Source: Oegoconia quadripuncta (lineage: Eukaryota > Arthropoda > Insecta > Lepidoptera > Autostichidae). From it: a stretch of DNA of 64,000 nt. The notes beneath the pieces are model-generated. The model did not search any database and was not told where the DNA came from. It saw only the letters and a list, made by a program, of their open reading frames with translations. The position numbers and the translations under genes are program-made. Shown here in pieces: positions 20,766 through 30,865 of this stretch. The stretch is taken from assembly GCA_949316235.1 (NCBI GenBank), contig OX438751.1, forward strand, positions 26,193,885 through 26,257,884, in the 5' to 3' direction. How positions within the stretch are numbered: position 1 is the stretch's first letter; the number at the start of each line of letters is the position of its first letter.

Positions 20766-21724
20766 AAGAAGTACAAGATCTCCAATGATACAGTCCTATG
20801 TGAATAAAGCTTTACTTCTACTTTCTCGTCCGCCTCGACCTAACTCTGAACCCACAGGTAGAATCTTTATAAACATTGAACATACGAAGGCAATTAACTT
20901 TTGGTACCTGCGCGCGACCGTGTGTGCCATGTGCGATGGTGCCGCGCGCATGTGTGCGAGTGACACTTGCGCAAACATGGGGATGTAGTCTCCGGCGCAG
21001 GATTTCACGTACTTCCCTCTACTTGAACCTCCCCTGTCCCCGTCTCCTAGTTCACATATAGAGCCCCGAGGGGTATACCGATGCTGGTCAGAGCTCACGA
21101 GCTGTCAGTCGAGTGGGTAAGGGTTTTAAAGATAAATCGTTGTGCTTTAATGGATTTCGGAATTTATGTTCTGGTAATTTTTTATTGCATTATTCGGTGA
21201 GAAGGAGCTAAGCTTGTGGGTCGATTGCATTCGATTTGGATTTGCTTTTAAACTGATTTACTTATGCCTCTGCGGATGCAGTGCATAATTTTTTTTGTGC
21301 TCAACGGGTTAGCGCTTGCACGCAATCGCTCCGGATTTTGAACGAATTAGTTATCAGTATGTCTGCGTGACGACCATAGACCACGCCTTATACAAAACAT
21401 GTACAAATAAATGGAAACCGTGACCACCATTTTGTAGGCCATAATGTAGTTTATAATGACAGTTTAAGCACATTCATTCCTAATCACAAAATTTATTCGT
21501 TTTACCTCATTGACTTGGTCAGAATCCAACCGAAATTACCAATTGAAGTAAAAATCATTAAACGTGTTAATTTAAGAAACTTTTATTACCATAAAATATA
21601 CTAAGTATTGCTGGTGGAAATAATGTAACCCTTCATTTGGACCCCAGTAGTTCACTTTCAAAGTTGTGTCATCCGTAAAATTTTGTAACTATCTTCTCTA
21701 CATGCTTAATAGCTTTCTAAAACG
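20766..21724. other. GC-rich segment with promoter-like arrangement; rest unrecognised
   Basis: 20905-21115 is GC-rich. GTATAC (21073-21078) lies about 33 bp before TGTCAGTCGAGTG, whose A at 21107 fits the insect initiator TCAGT, and GTAAGG at 21117 could be a splice donor. No downstream coding exon is seen. The remainder to 21724 shows nothing else. Confidence 0.25.
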
Positions 21725-21820
21725 CTCATGGTGGTCACCCATCCAAGGACTGACCACTCCAAACATTGCTTAACTCCGCCAATCGAAAATGAATAATACG
21801 ACTGCGCTACGAGTGTCGAG
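21725..21820 (-). mobile_element. SINE-D head (5S rRNA-derived)
   Basis: Reverse complement of the 5S-like block: GTGGTCACCCATCCAAGGAC, TGACCACTCC, CATTGCTTAACTCCGCCAAT. Only the head remains. Confidence 0.75.
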
Positions 21821-22934
21821 TGTGCATGTCTCTTTAATTGTCAGTTTAGTTACTTTTATTTTTGTATTGTATTACCTAGCTCATAACTGAGTTTGTAACT
21901 ACAAAGCAAAATGAAAATACCGCAGGCAGTAAATAATACATGTAATGTATGTAAATAAATAGTTTTATTTAGGTATAGGTATTTAAATCTTATTTATGTA
22001 GTGTGTCATTGATGTCCGTGATCTCACCTAATGCTCCATTGAAAACCAGCATCGTAGTCATTTCCTTTTGTTACAAGCTATGCTGAGGTGAGGAGCCTTT
22101 GCGCCACCAAAAACTATGCTACAGCTTACTTTTAGATTGATGTTCTATGTTTTATGTTGCATTATATGGTACTTACAACCTGGCTAATTATTTATAATGT
22201 ATGTGCTAAATGGACCAAATAAAGATTATGCATGTAAATTGTAGGCACACCAATAGCGTGCAGGATCTTATTACAAAGAACGGCTTCCCAAGAAATATTT
22301 TTAACAACTGATATCAAAAACTAGACATTTAAAATGTCAAGTACTTATAATAATGGAGTCGCATTTAAAAGCTATTTAGAATCATCCCAGTGACCGGACG
22401 AAAGTGCTCTTTACAATAAAGACAGGAGACAAAAAATTGCTCCCTGGTGAGAGGACGAAAAAAATTTGTAGCAAAATTGATGCAAAAACACAGGAGCCGT
22501 TGCTTGCCGCATGTCGGTAATGTTCCGAGGACATATGGTTATTTCAATACATTTTACGACATTTGTTTCTAGTGAGTCTGACGGAAGGGGCGCGGTTTTC
22601 CGGCGACAATTGACGATTAAATAGATATAGCAATAACCCAACTTAATCACAGAGGTGTAACAAGGATCTGAGTAGTCAGCATGACCTGAAGTCTCTCTAC
22701 AGCAACACGTTCTCACTTCGCGTGACGAAGAGGGATGCAAAGCTTCTTGTGTCTTTGTAGAGACTATGGGTCATGCTAGCTTCGCAGTATTATGTGGCTG
22801 GGTTGGCTAGCTATTATGGTTTCAATAATAATTAAACAGTCAAAATGGGCGAACTCATCAACTTTAGTAAAATTCCGCTGCGATAAGACCATCATATCTT
22901 CAACAATTTATGTAGGATTACCCTGGTAGTACTA
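21821..22934. other. no gene; LINE 3' UTR scrap
   Basis: About 22150-22235 (TAATTATTTATAATGTATGT then GTGCTAAATGGACCAAATAA) looks like a plus-strand LINE 3' end. The remainder, including minus-strand open frames near 22411-22740, has no recognised motif. Confidence 0.35.
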
Positions 22935-22960
22935 CTTCAAAGAGTGTACACTCTTTGAAG
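22935..22960. repeat. perfect 26 bp palindrome
   Basis: CTTCAAAGAGTGT is followed directly by its exact reverse complement ACACTCTTTGAAG. It overlaps the 5' boundary of the SINE-D copy. Confidence 0.9.
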
Positions 22961-23239
22961 CACTCATGGCGCAGTCGCATTCACTATTCGTTTTCGATTA
23001 GCGAAGGTAAGCAATGTCTGGTGCGGTCAGTCCTTGGATGGGTGACATTTTAATACAAGTGTTTTCGTACTTCGGAGGGCACAAATAGTCGATCCCGGTT
23101 TGTTTTCATTTGAAGGCAGTTGATAAGCTAAGTCTGTGGCCTACAGGGGTGGCTTGAAAACACTGACTGTCAGGTGACCACTAATCTGACTGAAATCCAC
23201 CAATCCGCACTGGGCCCGTGTGGTGGATTATATTTAGAA
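22955..23239 (+). mobile_element. SINE-D (5S rRNA-derived), 5' part
   Basis: Contains GTAAGCAATGTCTGGTGCGG then TCAGTCCTTGGATGGGTGAC, matching the animal 5S rRNA core (GTTAAGCA-CGTC-GGCGCGGTC-GTACTTGGATGGGTGACC). The body carries GTCGATCCCGG, GGCCTACAGGGGTGGCTTGA and CTGGGCCCGTGTGGTGGATT. It is interrupted at about 23239 and resumes at 23926. Confidence 0.85.
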
Positions 23240-23925
23240 ACAGATAGAAACATTTATTCACTGCACAGTACATACAACCAAAATAGAAGAACACAAACAA
23301 TAAACCCTATGTAATCAACAAATAAAATAAATAAATAAATGAAAGCGATGTAAGACTTAACTGCGACAAACACTATTGCGAAAGACTGAACTGCGAAAGA
23401 TGTAACTGCGACAGTGCCGAACTGCGACAGATCTGAACTGCGAAAGACTTAAATGCGACAGGGCTGACTTAACTTTGTTTGTTAATTAGGTTAGGTTAGG
23501 TTGGAAACATGAGAAACAAGAACCGAACCGAATCGCTCCGTTCTAATGAACCATTGCTATAACAGTCCTGTCGCAGTTAAGTCTTTCGCAGTTCAGATCT
23601 GTCGCAGTTCGGCACTGTCGCAGTTCAGTCTTTCGCAATAGTGTTTGTCGCAGTTAAGTCTTACATTCAAATGAAAGCTTAATATACTGACGCACACCAT
23701 ACAAGATTTTCCCAGCGACGGGCTGTACCCACTGTGCACTGAAAGTGCTCTGACTCAGCATATGCTGCAGCACAGATAGTGGTCCATACCACAGCGCTGG
23801 TTATTCTGCCAGTACCACTTACTGAAAAACGCACGCAACATTTCTGTAGCAAAACCAGTACAATTATTATAACAATATAATTAATATAGGCAGTTTTAAA
23901 AAGGCATTAATGTTTTTTAAGCAAA
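23240..23925 (-). mobile_element. LINE 3' UTR inserted in SINE-D
   Basis: Minus-strand UTR: AACATTTATTCACTGCACAG at the tail side, later GACGGGCTGTACCCACTGTG and TGCTGCAGCACAGATAGTGG. It lies between two parts of one SINE-D and itself contains the foldback element at 23347-23668. No coding region. Confidence 0.6.
23347..23668. mobile_element. foldback element with internally repeated inverted ends
   Basis: About 100-116 bp inverted ends built from 15-16 bp units of the form ACTGCGAMAG(N)5GA. The left arm has one extra 15 bp unit. A 10 bp direct repeat AAATGAAAGC flanks it at 23337-23346 and 23669-23678, fitting a target duplication. The centre holds TTAGGTTAGGTTAGG (from about 23488). The architecture resembles Drosophila FB and Galileo-type foldback elements. 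There is no transposase. Confidence 0.85.
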
Positions 23926-23992
23926 TTATGCCCCTTATCCGTTCCCAGTGAAAGGAGGCTGGTCCCCAACAGTGTCGTGTTGATGATGATGA
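23926..23992 (+). mobile_element. SINE-D, 3' part
   Basis: TATGCCCCTTATCCGTTCCC, AGTGAAAGGAGGCTGG and a GTTGATGATGATGAC tail complete the SINE-D begun at 22955. Compare the uninterrupted tail at 28310-28385. Confidence 0.65.
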
Positions 23993-25785
23993 CACAAGCA
24001 AAAGTAGAATTATTGAAATGGGTTCAAAATTGGCAGATATAATAGCAGAACATACCTACAGTAGGAATAACTACAGTCGAATCCTCGTTTTTGGATGTCG
24101 GTTGAAAAGTGGTACAAAGAAGCCTTACACTCCCTGGAGATGACGGAATAATAGCTTCTTGATTATGATAATTACAACATCCTGATTAGTCACTGGCTGT
24201 GTAACCTCTCGCAGAGCAGTTCCCTCACAGTACCTACTCAATAAATGAGTTGATAAAAATCACCTAAAAAAAAGTGAATCTGTAGTCTGTAGGTAACCTT
24301 GAAGATTCCTCGTTTATTTACTCACATTTCCGAATGTTAATCCCCAACAATCAATTTTACCGTAATCTGCGCACCACCCGCGGCGCGTACGCAATCCAGC
24401 GCCGAATTCAAAACAACCGCCACAGGTGCAATTACCTCCCCCCGCCCCTCCCAGCACGAAATTTATGCGAACACTACAACTCAAATAATAGGGCGCCATT
24501 ACAGATTTACGATCGCGCCTGTTATTCTTAGAACACGAATAACAAACGGGTCAGGTAAAAAAACCTACTTATTTCAAACGTTACCGCGTGCAGCCTTTGG
24601 CGATACCGCGACATGACTCATTTATAGTGTAATCGACGCGACTTCGCTGACTAGACGCGGAAAAAATTAAAAGCTCTAAGTATCGAAGGCCGTGCGTCGT
24701 GTCTGTACGCTTGCGCCTTGCGGGCAATTAAAAATAATTAGGGAACCAAGATGGCGTCTTCTCGGAAGGACCCGCCGTGCATTTACATATGGCGTCCGCC
24801 GATCTAAGTATTAACAAAATCGGACCCGATTAGGGGCAATAGTGATTGAAAAGGGTAAAGGAACCGGCCTGTATTAATTTCGGTGTTCGTATTTATCGTT
24901 TTAAAGTCAAATACCTGCGCCGGAGCAGCTAATGTCTACATCGGTATAAAAAACGAGATATCAACTTCAAATTTTATTATATTCGAATTACATAATCGTA
25001 TCGATGCCCTAATTATGTTAATCAACAGATGACAAGCGGGAATCGCTTAATCGGAAGTGTTAAGACATTCTCCTTCTGTTTTTTTTTTTCTTTAGGGCCT
25101 CTGGTTTCGCACGTGAGTCATTCGGGCAGTGGGTCGCGGTTGCATTCTTATCTGGAACTGGTTGCAGGCCTCCATTCATGAGAGACTTTATGCACTGAGT
25201 TTTCCTCCTTTTTATTCACCTCAAAAACAAACTGCGATAAGTCAAATCGACTTTCACGTGAGATTCGATCTTGTCGCTAGAATTTAAGGTGCTGAGGTGA
25301 AGGTACGTGGCCGTCATATGCGCTGGTTTGTCGGTGACGAAGTGGTTGTAAGATTCTGCGTAAAGGAGATTGGCTGCAGGTTGCAATTTTGCTCCAATTA
25401 AGGATGACTAAGTGAAAGTGCTCAGCATGAGATAAATATTACGAGAATTAAAAAAGGGATTTTTCTGTGAATTTACATTGATGTGTCAATTCAGAAAATA
25501 TGTAAAATCATGTAACTTCAAAATCTTTCATTTTGATTTTCTTTTGTTTTTTTTTTTGTAATGGTTTTGTACCATTCGTAAAGTGATACGGATAAGGATG
25601 TTGTATGTATTTGTATAGTCTTTAATTTTTTGCCTAGTCTAATCTGGAAAATCCGTAATTTTACTAATATTGCCAGATTACCTAAATGGCGCCCGTTTGA
25701 GACAAGATAACCAGGTCGGGGCATCGTCATTTGTCCTTACATGCAGTCAAAGCACTTATCCGTCATATAATATATAAAAACGTGT
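23993..25785. other. 1.8 kb without repeats I recognise; candidate conserved non-coding DNA
   Basis: 24330-24960 is CpG-richer and unlike the transposon text around it. It holds CCAAGATGGCGTC and ATATGGCGTCCGCC (YY1/Pho-like ATGGCG cores) and AATTAGG homeobox-type sites. No exon is seen. The rest to 25785 is AT-rich and unassigned. Confidence 0.3.
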
Positions 25786-26082
25786 TTTTTTTATGCACGA
25801 CGGGTTTGTACTTGACCTCAATCAGACCTGATGTTAAGTGAAGATGAGGCCGAAAGTGGAAGCGTACTGACCCGGAAACCCCAACACATTTGGGGGACTG
25901 GCTATCGTATCTCTGACAACCGGAACACAACAATGCTATTAACATTGCTACTTGGCGGCAGATTTAGATAACATGGTGGTAGCTAGCCAGGCGGTACTTA
26001 AACATGTACCCCGCTGGGGATCGAACCCACGACCTCCGAATCGTAAACCCAATGTTGTTTACATTGAGCCACGGAGGCGGTT
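25786..26082 (-). mobile_element. SINE-B copy, full length
   Basis: Poly-T, TGCACGACGGGTTTGTACTT, the complete reverse body, B-box (rc GGGATCGAACC, 26017-26027) and head CATTGAGCCACGGAGGCGG. A good reference copy on the minus strand. Confidence 0.92.
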
Positions 26083-26584
26083 AATGTACATAATTAACGT
26101 GTACATAATAGCACACAACAAGGGCCAACAGTGTAAACTAATGATGTTATTCTGTATATACATATATATTGGTGTAAACATCATTTTCCACTTGAAACAA
26201 ACGTTTCTAGTCGGTTAATTCATATCAAACCTCTTGCACCCGCCTCTACAGACGTTCCACGATCAAAGTGGTTCCCTCCACTGCATCCGAGCCATGTAAA
26301 TTAATGCAACGACTATAAGGGAGCCCCTAACCAGATCAGCCCCTTTGATCGGAAGCGGTCTAGACCAGATAAACGCAGGTTATCAGTGTAATTCGCTGGA
26401 AAATGCTGATTCAGTAGGCGGGTAAAGTACATTACGAAGAATTTCTTACTGAATATCGAATAGTATAGCTTTGTATATAATGTCGAAATTCATTTGATTG
26501 GCATGAGTGATCGAACGGTCAACAGATCGATGTATATTCAAGGGTACGAGAGGGTACCAGGAAAATGTACCTTCAGAAAATAAT
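26083..26584. other. no recognised feature
   Basis: No repeats or coding signal seen. Confidence 0.4.
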
Positions 26585-26682
26585 CATTATCCATTATCAT
26601 TATCCATTATCTAGTATCCATAGTACAAGCTTTTTCTTAGTTTGGGACTAGATGATCGGTGTACGTGTCCGAAATATTTATA
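26585..26682 (+). mobile_element. SINE-A 3' fragment
   Basis: TTATCCATTATCTAGTATCC to GTGTACGTGTCCGAAATATT. 5'-truncated; ATCATTATCC is locally duplicated at its start. Confidence 0.85.
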
Positions 26683-27015
26683 TTCTTTATTGCACCAAAA
26701 TATTACAATAACAGAGTACAAACAATAGGTCACGTACAAAGGTGGAGTTATCTCTTTAAGAGATCTCTTCCAGCCAACCTGAGCATTGTAGGTAATAGGA
26801 AACTTAGTAAATTTGGGGTTTAGCAGTAAATTGTGTGCAAAAGAAAAAATCTTATAACGAATAATAAAACAAATAAAAAAAGAAAAGATAACTGAATTTA
26901 TTATATTATTATTATTATATTCCACGATTGACAGTTGTAGAGCACTTACCACGGTACAACCTGTAACACTAATAGAATGCCTGTGGAATTGAAGTCTATG
27001 AAAACTTAAACTCAT
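26683..27015 (-). mobile_element. LINE 3' end, probable
   Basis: TTTATTGCACCAAAATATTA at the low end (a reverse LINE tail), then GATCTCTTCCAGCCAACCTG. On the minus strand GGTTGGCTGGAAGAGATC is a typical end of a jockey-like reverse transcriptase coding region before its UTR (from familiarity). The further extent is uncertain. Confidence 0.5.
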
Positions 27016-27044
27016 TTAAATAAAAATTAAAGGGCACTGTTTAT

Positions 27045-27085
27045 TTTATTTATTTTATTTTTATTTTATTTTTATTTTATTTGTT
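27045..27085. repeat. (TTTTA)n/(TTTA)n simple repeat
   Basis: TTTATTTTATTTTTATTTTA repeated over about 40 bases. The following AGTACAGTAACAG text could be another reverse LINE tail. Confidence 0.85.
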
Positions 27086-27919
27086 TAAGTACAGTAACAG
27101 ATAACAGATTAACAACTTAAAGAGCGATCACTGACATTTGTATCTATATAAATCTGAAATCCTTTTATAACTATACATAACAGGATTTTAAAAATCTTAT
27201 AATAAAAAATAGTTAGGCTGCATGCAAATAAACTTAAACATCCAACAAGACGAATTCAAAACGAAAAAAAGTATAAGTATTAATAAAGGATAAGTGAATT
27301 CCTATATGAGGCAAGGGAACCACAAAAGGGATCCACATTAGAACTGAGGTTGTTATAGGCCTTACACATTCTACATAGAGGGCTATTTCGGGAAACGTTG
27401 TTATTGGATGTCGGTACAGAGAATAATTGGAAATTGTTGTTATTGGAAAGCTTGAGAATTTTAAAACGAAAAAAAAGGAATAATAAATTTTGTTGATTGA
27501 CAGAATTTTTTTTATATATACAGGGTGGAAAGATCGAATGCCACATACATGGCAATTACCTTAAATACTGAAAATAGCACATTTTGTGTAAAGAAGATTA
27601 ACCTTTATTTTTAAAAGCAATAAATTCTGCATTTATGGATTTTTGAAAAATCGCTTGTCTCTAAAATCCATAAATGATGCTGCAATTATTATCCTCTAAA
27701 ATAAAAGTAAGTCTTCAAATAATAATTTTGTTTATAAAAAGAATAATTAAAAAAAAACCCTAACCGCATACTATTCGAGTACTGCAGCGGTACTTTTCGC
27801 GCCAATAATGGTCTGTGTCTCTGTTATTGTTTTTCAAAACCATTGTAAAACAGACTTTTACAAATGGCTATTATAAAATTTCTATCTGGATGTTATCATG
27901 GACATAGACCGCTCGGCAA
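27086..27919. other. mostly unrecognised; Tc1-like end
   Basis: TATATATACAGGGTGGAAAG at about 27514 looks like the TA-flanked CAGGGTG end of a Tc1/mariner-like MITE whose other end I do not find. About 27629-27680 has a short hairpin (GCATTTATGGATTTTTG versus AAAATCCATAAATGATGC). Confidence 0.35.
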
Positions 27920-28085
27920 TATTCAATATAATTATACAATATAATATTACACATTGTAACCCAAAACTTAATTAAATAAAGCAACACTTGAGTTTCTTGC
28001 TCGTTCTTCTCTGGGGAGTCAGCTTTGTGAAGGAGCAGTAATGTAATTTTGATAAAGTTAAACATTTGTGACGCTTTCAAGGGAT
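27920..28085 (+). mobile_element. jockey-like LINE 3' UTR
   Basis: TTGAGTTTCTTGCTCGTTCT then TCTCTGGGGAGTCAGC, the same UTR architecture (GAGTTTCTTG-TCGTTCTTCTC) as the other jockey-like tails, in a different subfamily. No coding part. Confidence 0.6.
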
Positions 28086-28189
28086 AATTTTATCGTACGA
28101 AATAAATCACTCGAATTTGAATTACTGCTATTCCGTGCTCCGTCTGTCGTTCGATAACTATCCGTCAGATCTGTGCATCGATTCTACTT

Positions 28190-28400
28190 GTTTTCAATCG
28201 AAGGCATTCGTTAAGCCAAGTCGGTGGCTTACAGGGGCGGCATAACAACTCAGACTGTCAGGTCACTAGTCGGACACAAATCCACCGCACCGCACTCGGC
28301 CCGCGTGGAGAATTATGGCCCATACCCTCACCCAGTGAGAGGAGACAGCGCACAGTTGGAACGTGTAAATCTGATGATGATAAAACAAACCAACTACGTT
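28190..28400 (+). mobile_element. SINE-D 3' part
   Basis: TTGTTTTCAATCGAAGGCAT, GGTGGCTTACAGGGGCGGC, CGCACTCGGCCCGCGTGGAG, CCCACCCAGTGAGAGGAG-like text and an ATGATGATAAA tail. The 5S-like head is absent. Confidence 0.7.
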
Positions 28401-28599
28401 AAAGGTAAGTTCCTGGCTAAGAAATATCATGCAACCACAAGCTTTTGAAAATGAAACCATTTTCAAACCGATTCAATCGTGTTGTCGCTATAGTACGACT
28501 TAGGGTTGCCAGATGGGCGGGACTTGGTTGCATTGTCCAGTTATTTCATACGTTGTGCAGTATCCCGATTTTTGAAAAAATGTCCCGCTAAAAAAGAAA

Positions 28600-28830
28600 A
28601 AAAAATTAATTAATTATTTTTAATTAAAAAATTAAGCTGATAGCTTTGCTAGTTTTGTTTTAAAAAATTTTTTTGTATAAGCACTATTCGATAATATGAA
28701 AATGTAAAAAATTGATCATAACTTTTGAACCGTCAAAAATGGCACCGACATTCATAGGGTTAAAAAGTTTGGGAATGACCTTCCCCATGCCCCTGTTCGA
28801 TTTGATCCATACTTCCAGGGACACCCTGTA
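28600..28830. mobile_element. Tc1/mariner-like MITE, rearranged copy
   Basis: The right half (AAGTTTGGGAATGACCTTCC to GGGACACCCTG) is in the same orientation as 13930-13997. The left half (TTAAGCTGATAGCTTTGCTA to TGAACCGTCAAAA) is the reverse complement of 13750-13860. Only the right terminal repeat is visible. Confidence 0.6.
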
Positions 28831-28883
28831 TATACCGGTGAATTTTTTTACCGTAAGGAAAAAAAGTAGGGCATATTATTTAA

Positions 28884-29155
28884 GATCAAAATCAAAAATC
28901 AAAATCAAAAATGTTTTATTTCGTAAGTTATAAGAATAACAATTGAAATCGTCATGACATACAGTTATCACTCATTCACTAGGCAGTCTCCCCAAAGAAG
29001 AACGAGTAAGAAACTCCGGGGTTGCTCTTTTTAAATAAGTTAATACAAATATAATTTGAAATAATTGTAAAATTTATGATTCGACAAAGAAAAATAAGAA
29101 TAAAATATACTGAATATTGCCGAGCGGTTCATGTCCACGCATTCTTATCATCCAG
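28884..29155 (-). mobile_element. LINE 3' UTR inserted in a MITE
   Basis: ATCAAAATCAAAAATGTTTT then ATTTCGTAAGTTATAAGAAT, and GGCAGTCTCCCCAAAGAAGA. The reverse of the UTR family also at 60655-60770. Confidence 0.7.
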
Positions 29156-29363
29156 ATAAATCCAGATAAGTGAAATAGAAGTTATTGGCATAGGTAGTTT
29201 AATTTTTACTTTTCAAAAACGCTTGCGAAGGCCAATTTTTTATATGCGACTGGCTGGATTCGTTGGGTTTTTATTATGCGAAATAAAATATATTTGAACT
29301 CATGTTTTGTCCAAGTTTTCTTTATGTAATTACATGGAATAGGCTACAAATGCGATTGCCAAA

Positions 29364-29690
29364 TTTTTTTTTTTTTTTTTTTTTATTGTAGAGGTGGGCA
29401 AACGAGCAAGAGGCGCACCTGATGGTAAGTGTCACCGCTGCCCATAACCATCCACGGAAACGGAAGATCCGCAGTGGCGTTGCCGGCCTTTAAGGAAGGA
29501 ATATGCTCGCTTCTTGAAGGTTCCCAGATCGTATCGGTTCGGAAAGACATCCGCCGGGAGCTTATTCCAAAAAGTAACGGTACGTGGAAGGAAATGTCTA
29601 CTGAACCGCACCGTGGCGGATTTCCAACTGTCTAGGTGGTGTTGGTGGAATTTAAGTTTATGCCTAGTAGTGCGATGATGGAACTCAGCT
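29364..29690 (-). mobile_element. LINE 3' end with poly-A, inserted in a MITE
   Basis: Poly-T of about 20, then AGAGGTGGGCAAACGAGCAA, AGGCGCACCTGATGGTAAGT and CCGCTGCCCATAACCATCC. The reverse of a common lepidopteran LINE 3' UTR, also seen in forward orientation at 63605-63730. The 68-codon plus-strand frame over it is antisense noise. Confidence 0.75.
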
Positions 29691-29809
29691 CAGAAATGAC
29701 TCAATTAAAGCTTTTTTCGATGATGATTTTGAAAAAAACTACGTATGCCTTCTATTTCACTTAAATACTATGCTATATTTTTTCCTTACGTTAAAAAAAA
29801 CTCATCCGG

Positions 29810-30559
29810 CATAAATAAATAAATATACGTACTGGTGCAAATGAAGAATTTTAAATTGGCTTTGTTAGATTAACCTTCCTGAATGATTGCCAATTTGAGC
29901 TGTATAGCTCAGTAGTTCATATTGAAATTGTTTGTTTTCTTTTGTATTACGTAAAATATGTTCTACGTTTCAAAGTTCACTAAATAATCAAAAATTTTAG
30001 AATATTATCCAGAGATTATGGTTTATCAATCTGGCAACCCTAAGTGCCACATATAAAATATAGGATTAGTAATGAACGGATACATTGTTCGAATTCCGAA
30101 TCGAGTGAAATCGCAATGAAAAGCTAAGTAGTTAACAATAACTGTAATATCTATTACAGTTCAGTAGCTAAGTACGGATTTTGTGAGTTTGCAACAAAAG
30201 CTCGCAATTTCACAAACCCGACACATAATGCCATTACTCTCCCTTATTGTATTGTTACTGTATTGCATTATATCTTTGCATTCATTGCCTTTAATCTCTT
30301 TAGTTGGAGAATTCCGTCTGGAGCGTAAAGAATGGATTTGTACGATAAATGTATGCTGTACATTTTTTTGTTCTGGTATCACATTAGGTGGTATTAGGTG
30401 TTTAACCGTCTGTGAAGTGCGGTTAGTTTTTGCCGTCTTTGGTTCAGTGAAACCGTAATTTGATATATCTTACTTGGATATTTATTTTAAAGTTAGACTG
30501 ATGTCTGGAAACTGAATGTAACATACAGTGTAATCTATACCTATTAAATGTATACCTAA

Positions 30560-30582
<23 letters not shown>
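29810..30582. other. no gene; T-tract at the end
   Basis: An uninterrupted T run of more than 20 bases lies at about 30560-30586, beside the SINE-C that follows. A 91-codon plus-strand frame (30183-30458) is leucine/serine-rich with a hydrophobic stretch but has no recognised motif. Confidence 0.35.
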
Positions 30583-30590
<8 letters not shown>

Positions 30591-30865
30591 AAATAAATAA
30601 ATAAATATCCTTAGACATACACACAGCGCCATCTAGTTCCACGGTAAGCAACTATAGGCTTGTGTTGTGGATACCAGATGGTTGATATACTACATAAATA
30701 CATATTTTTTTTTGTAATTAAATACTTATTATAAATGAAAACATCCATTACTCGGGTACACATGTCCGTATTCATCACACAAACATATGCCCCTCGCGGG
30801 ATTCGAACCCGCAACCTTTTGGTATAGTGGTCAGAGTCGTTAACCACTACACCAAACAGGTCGTC
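30583..30865 (-). mobile_element. SINE-C copy, full length
   Basis: (AAAT)n, ACACAGCGCCATCTAGTTCC, GATACCAGATGGTTGATATA, B-box (rc GGATTCGAACC, 30799-30809), A-box region (rc CCACTACACCAAACAGGTC). The best reference for SINE-C. Confidence 0.92.

Larger units (their letters stand above)
28834..29809. mobile_element. GTAAGGAAAAAA-family MITE carrying two insertions
   Basis: Left end CCGGTGAATTTTTTTACCG and right end CTCATCCGGC match the termini of 41395-41700 and 642-1038. The MITE text is broken at about 28884-29155 and 29364-29690 by two LINE ends, and resumes each time where the copy at 41395-41700 is continuous. It abuts the Tc1-like MITE ending at 28830. Confidence 0.8.

Noticed and set aside
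26611..27015. 134-codon minus frame
   Set aside because: It spans a SINE-A 3' fragment and a LINE tail; composition is AT-driven (F, I, N, S rich).
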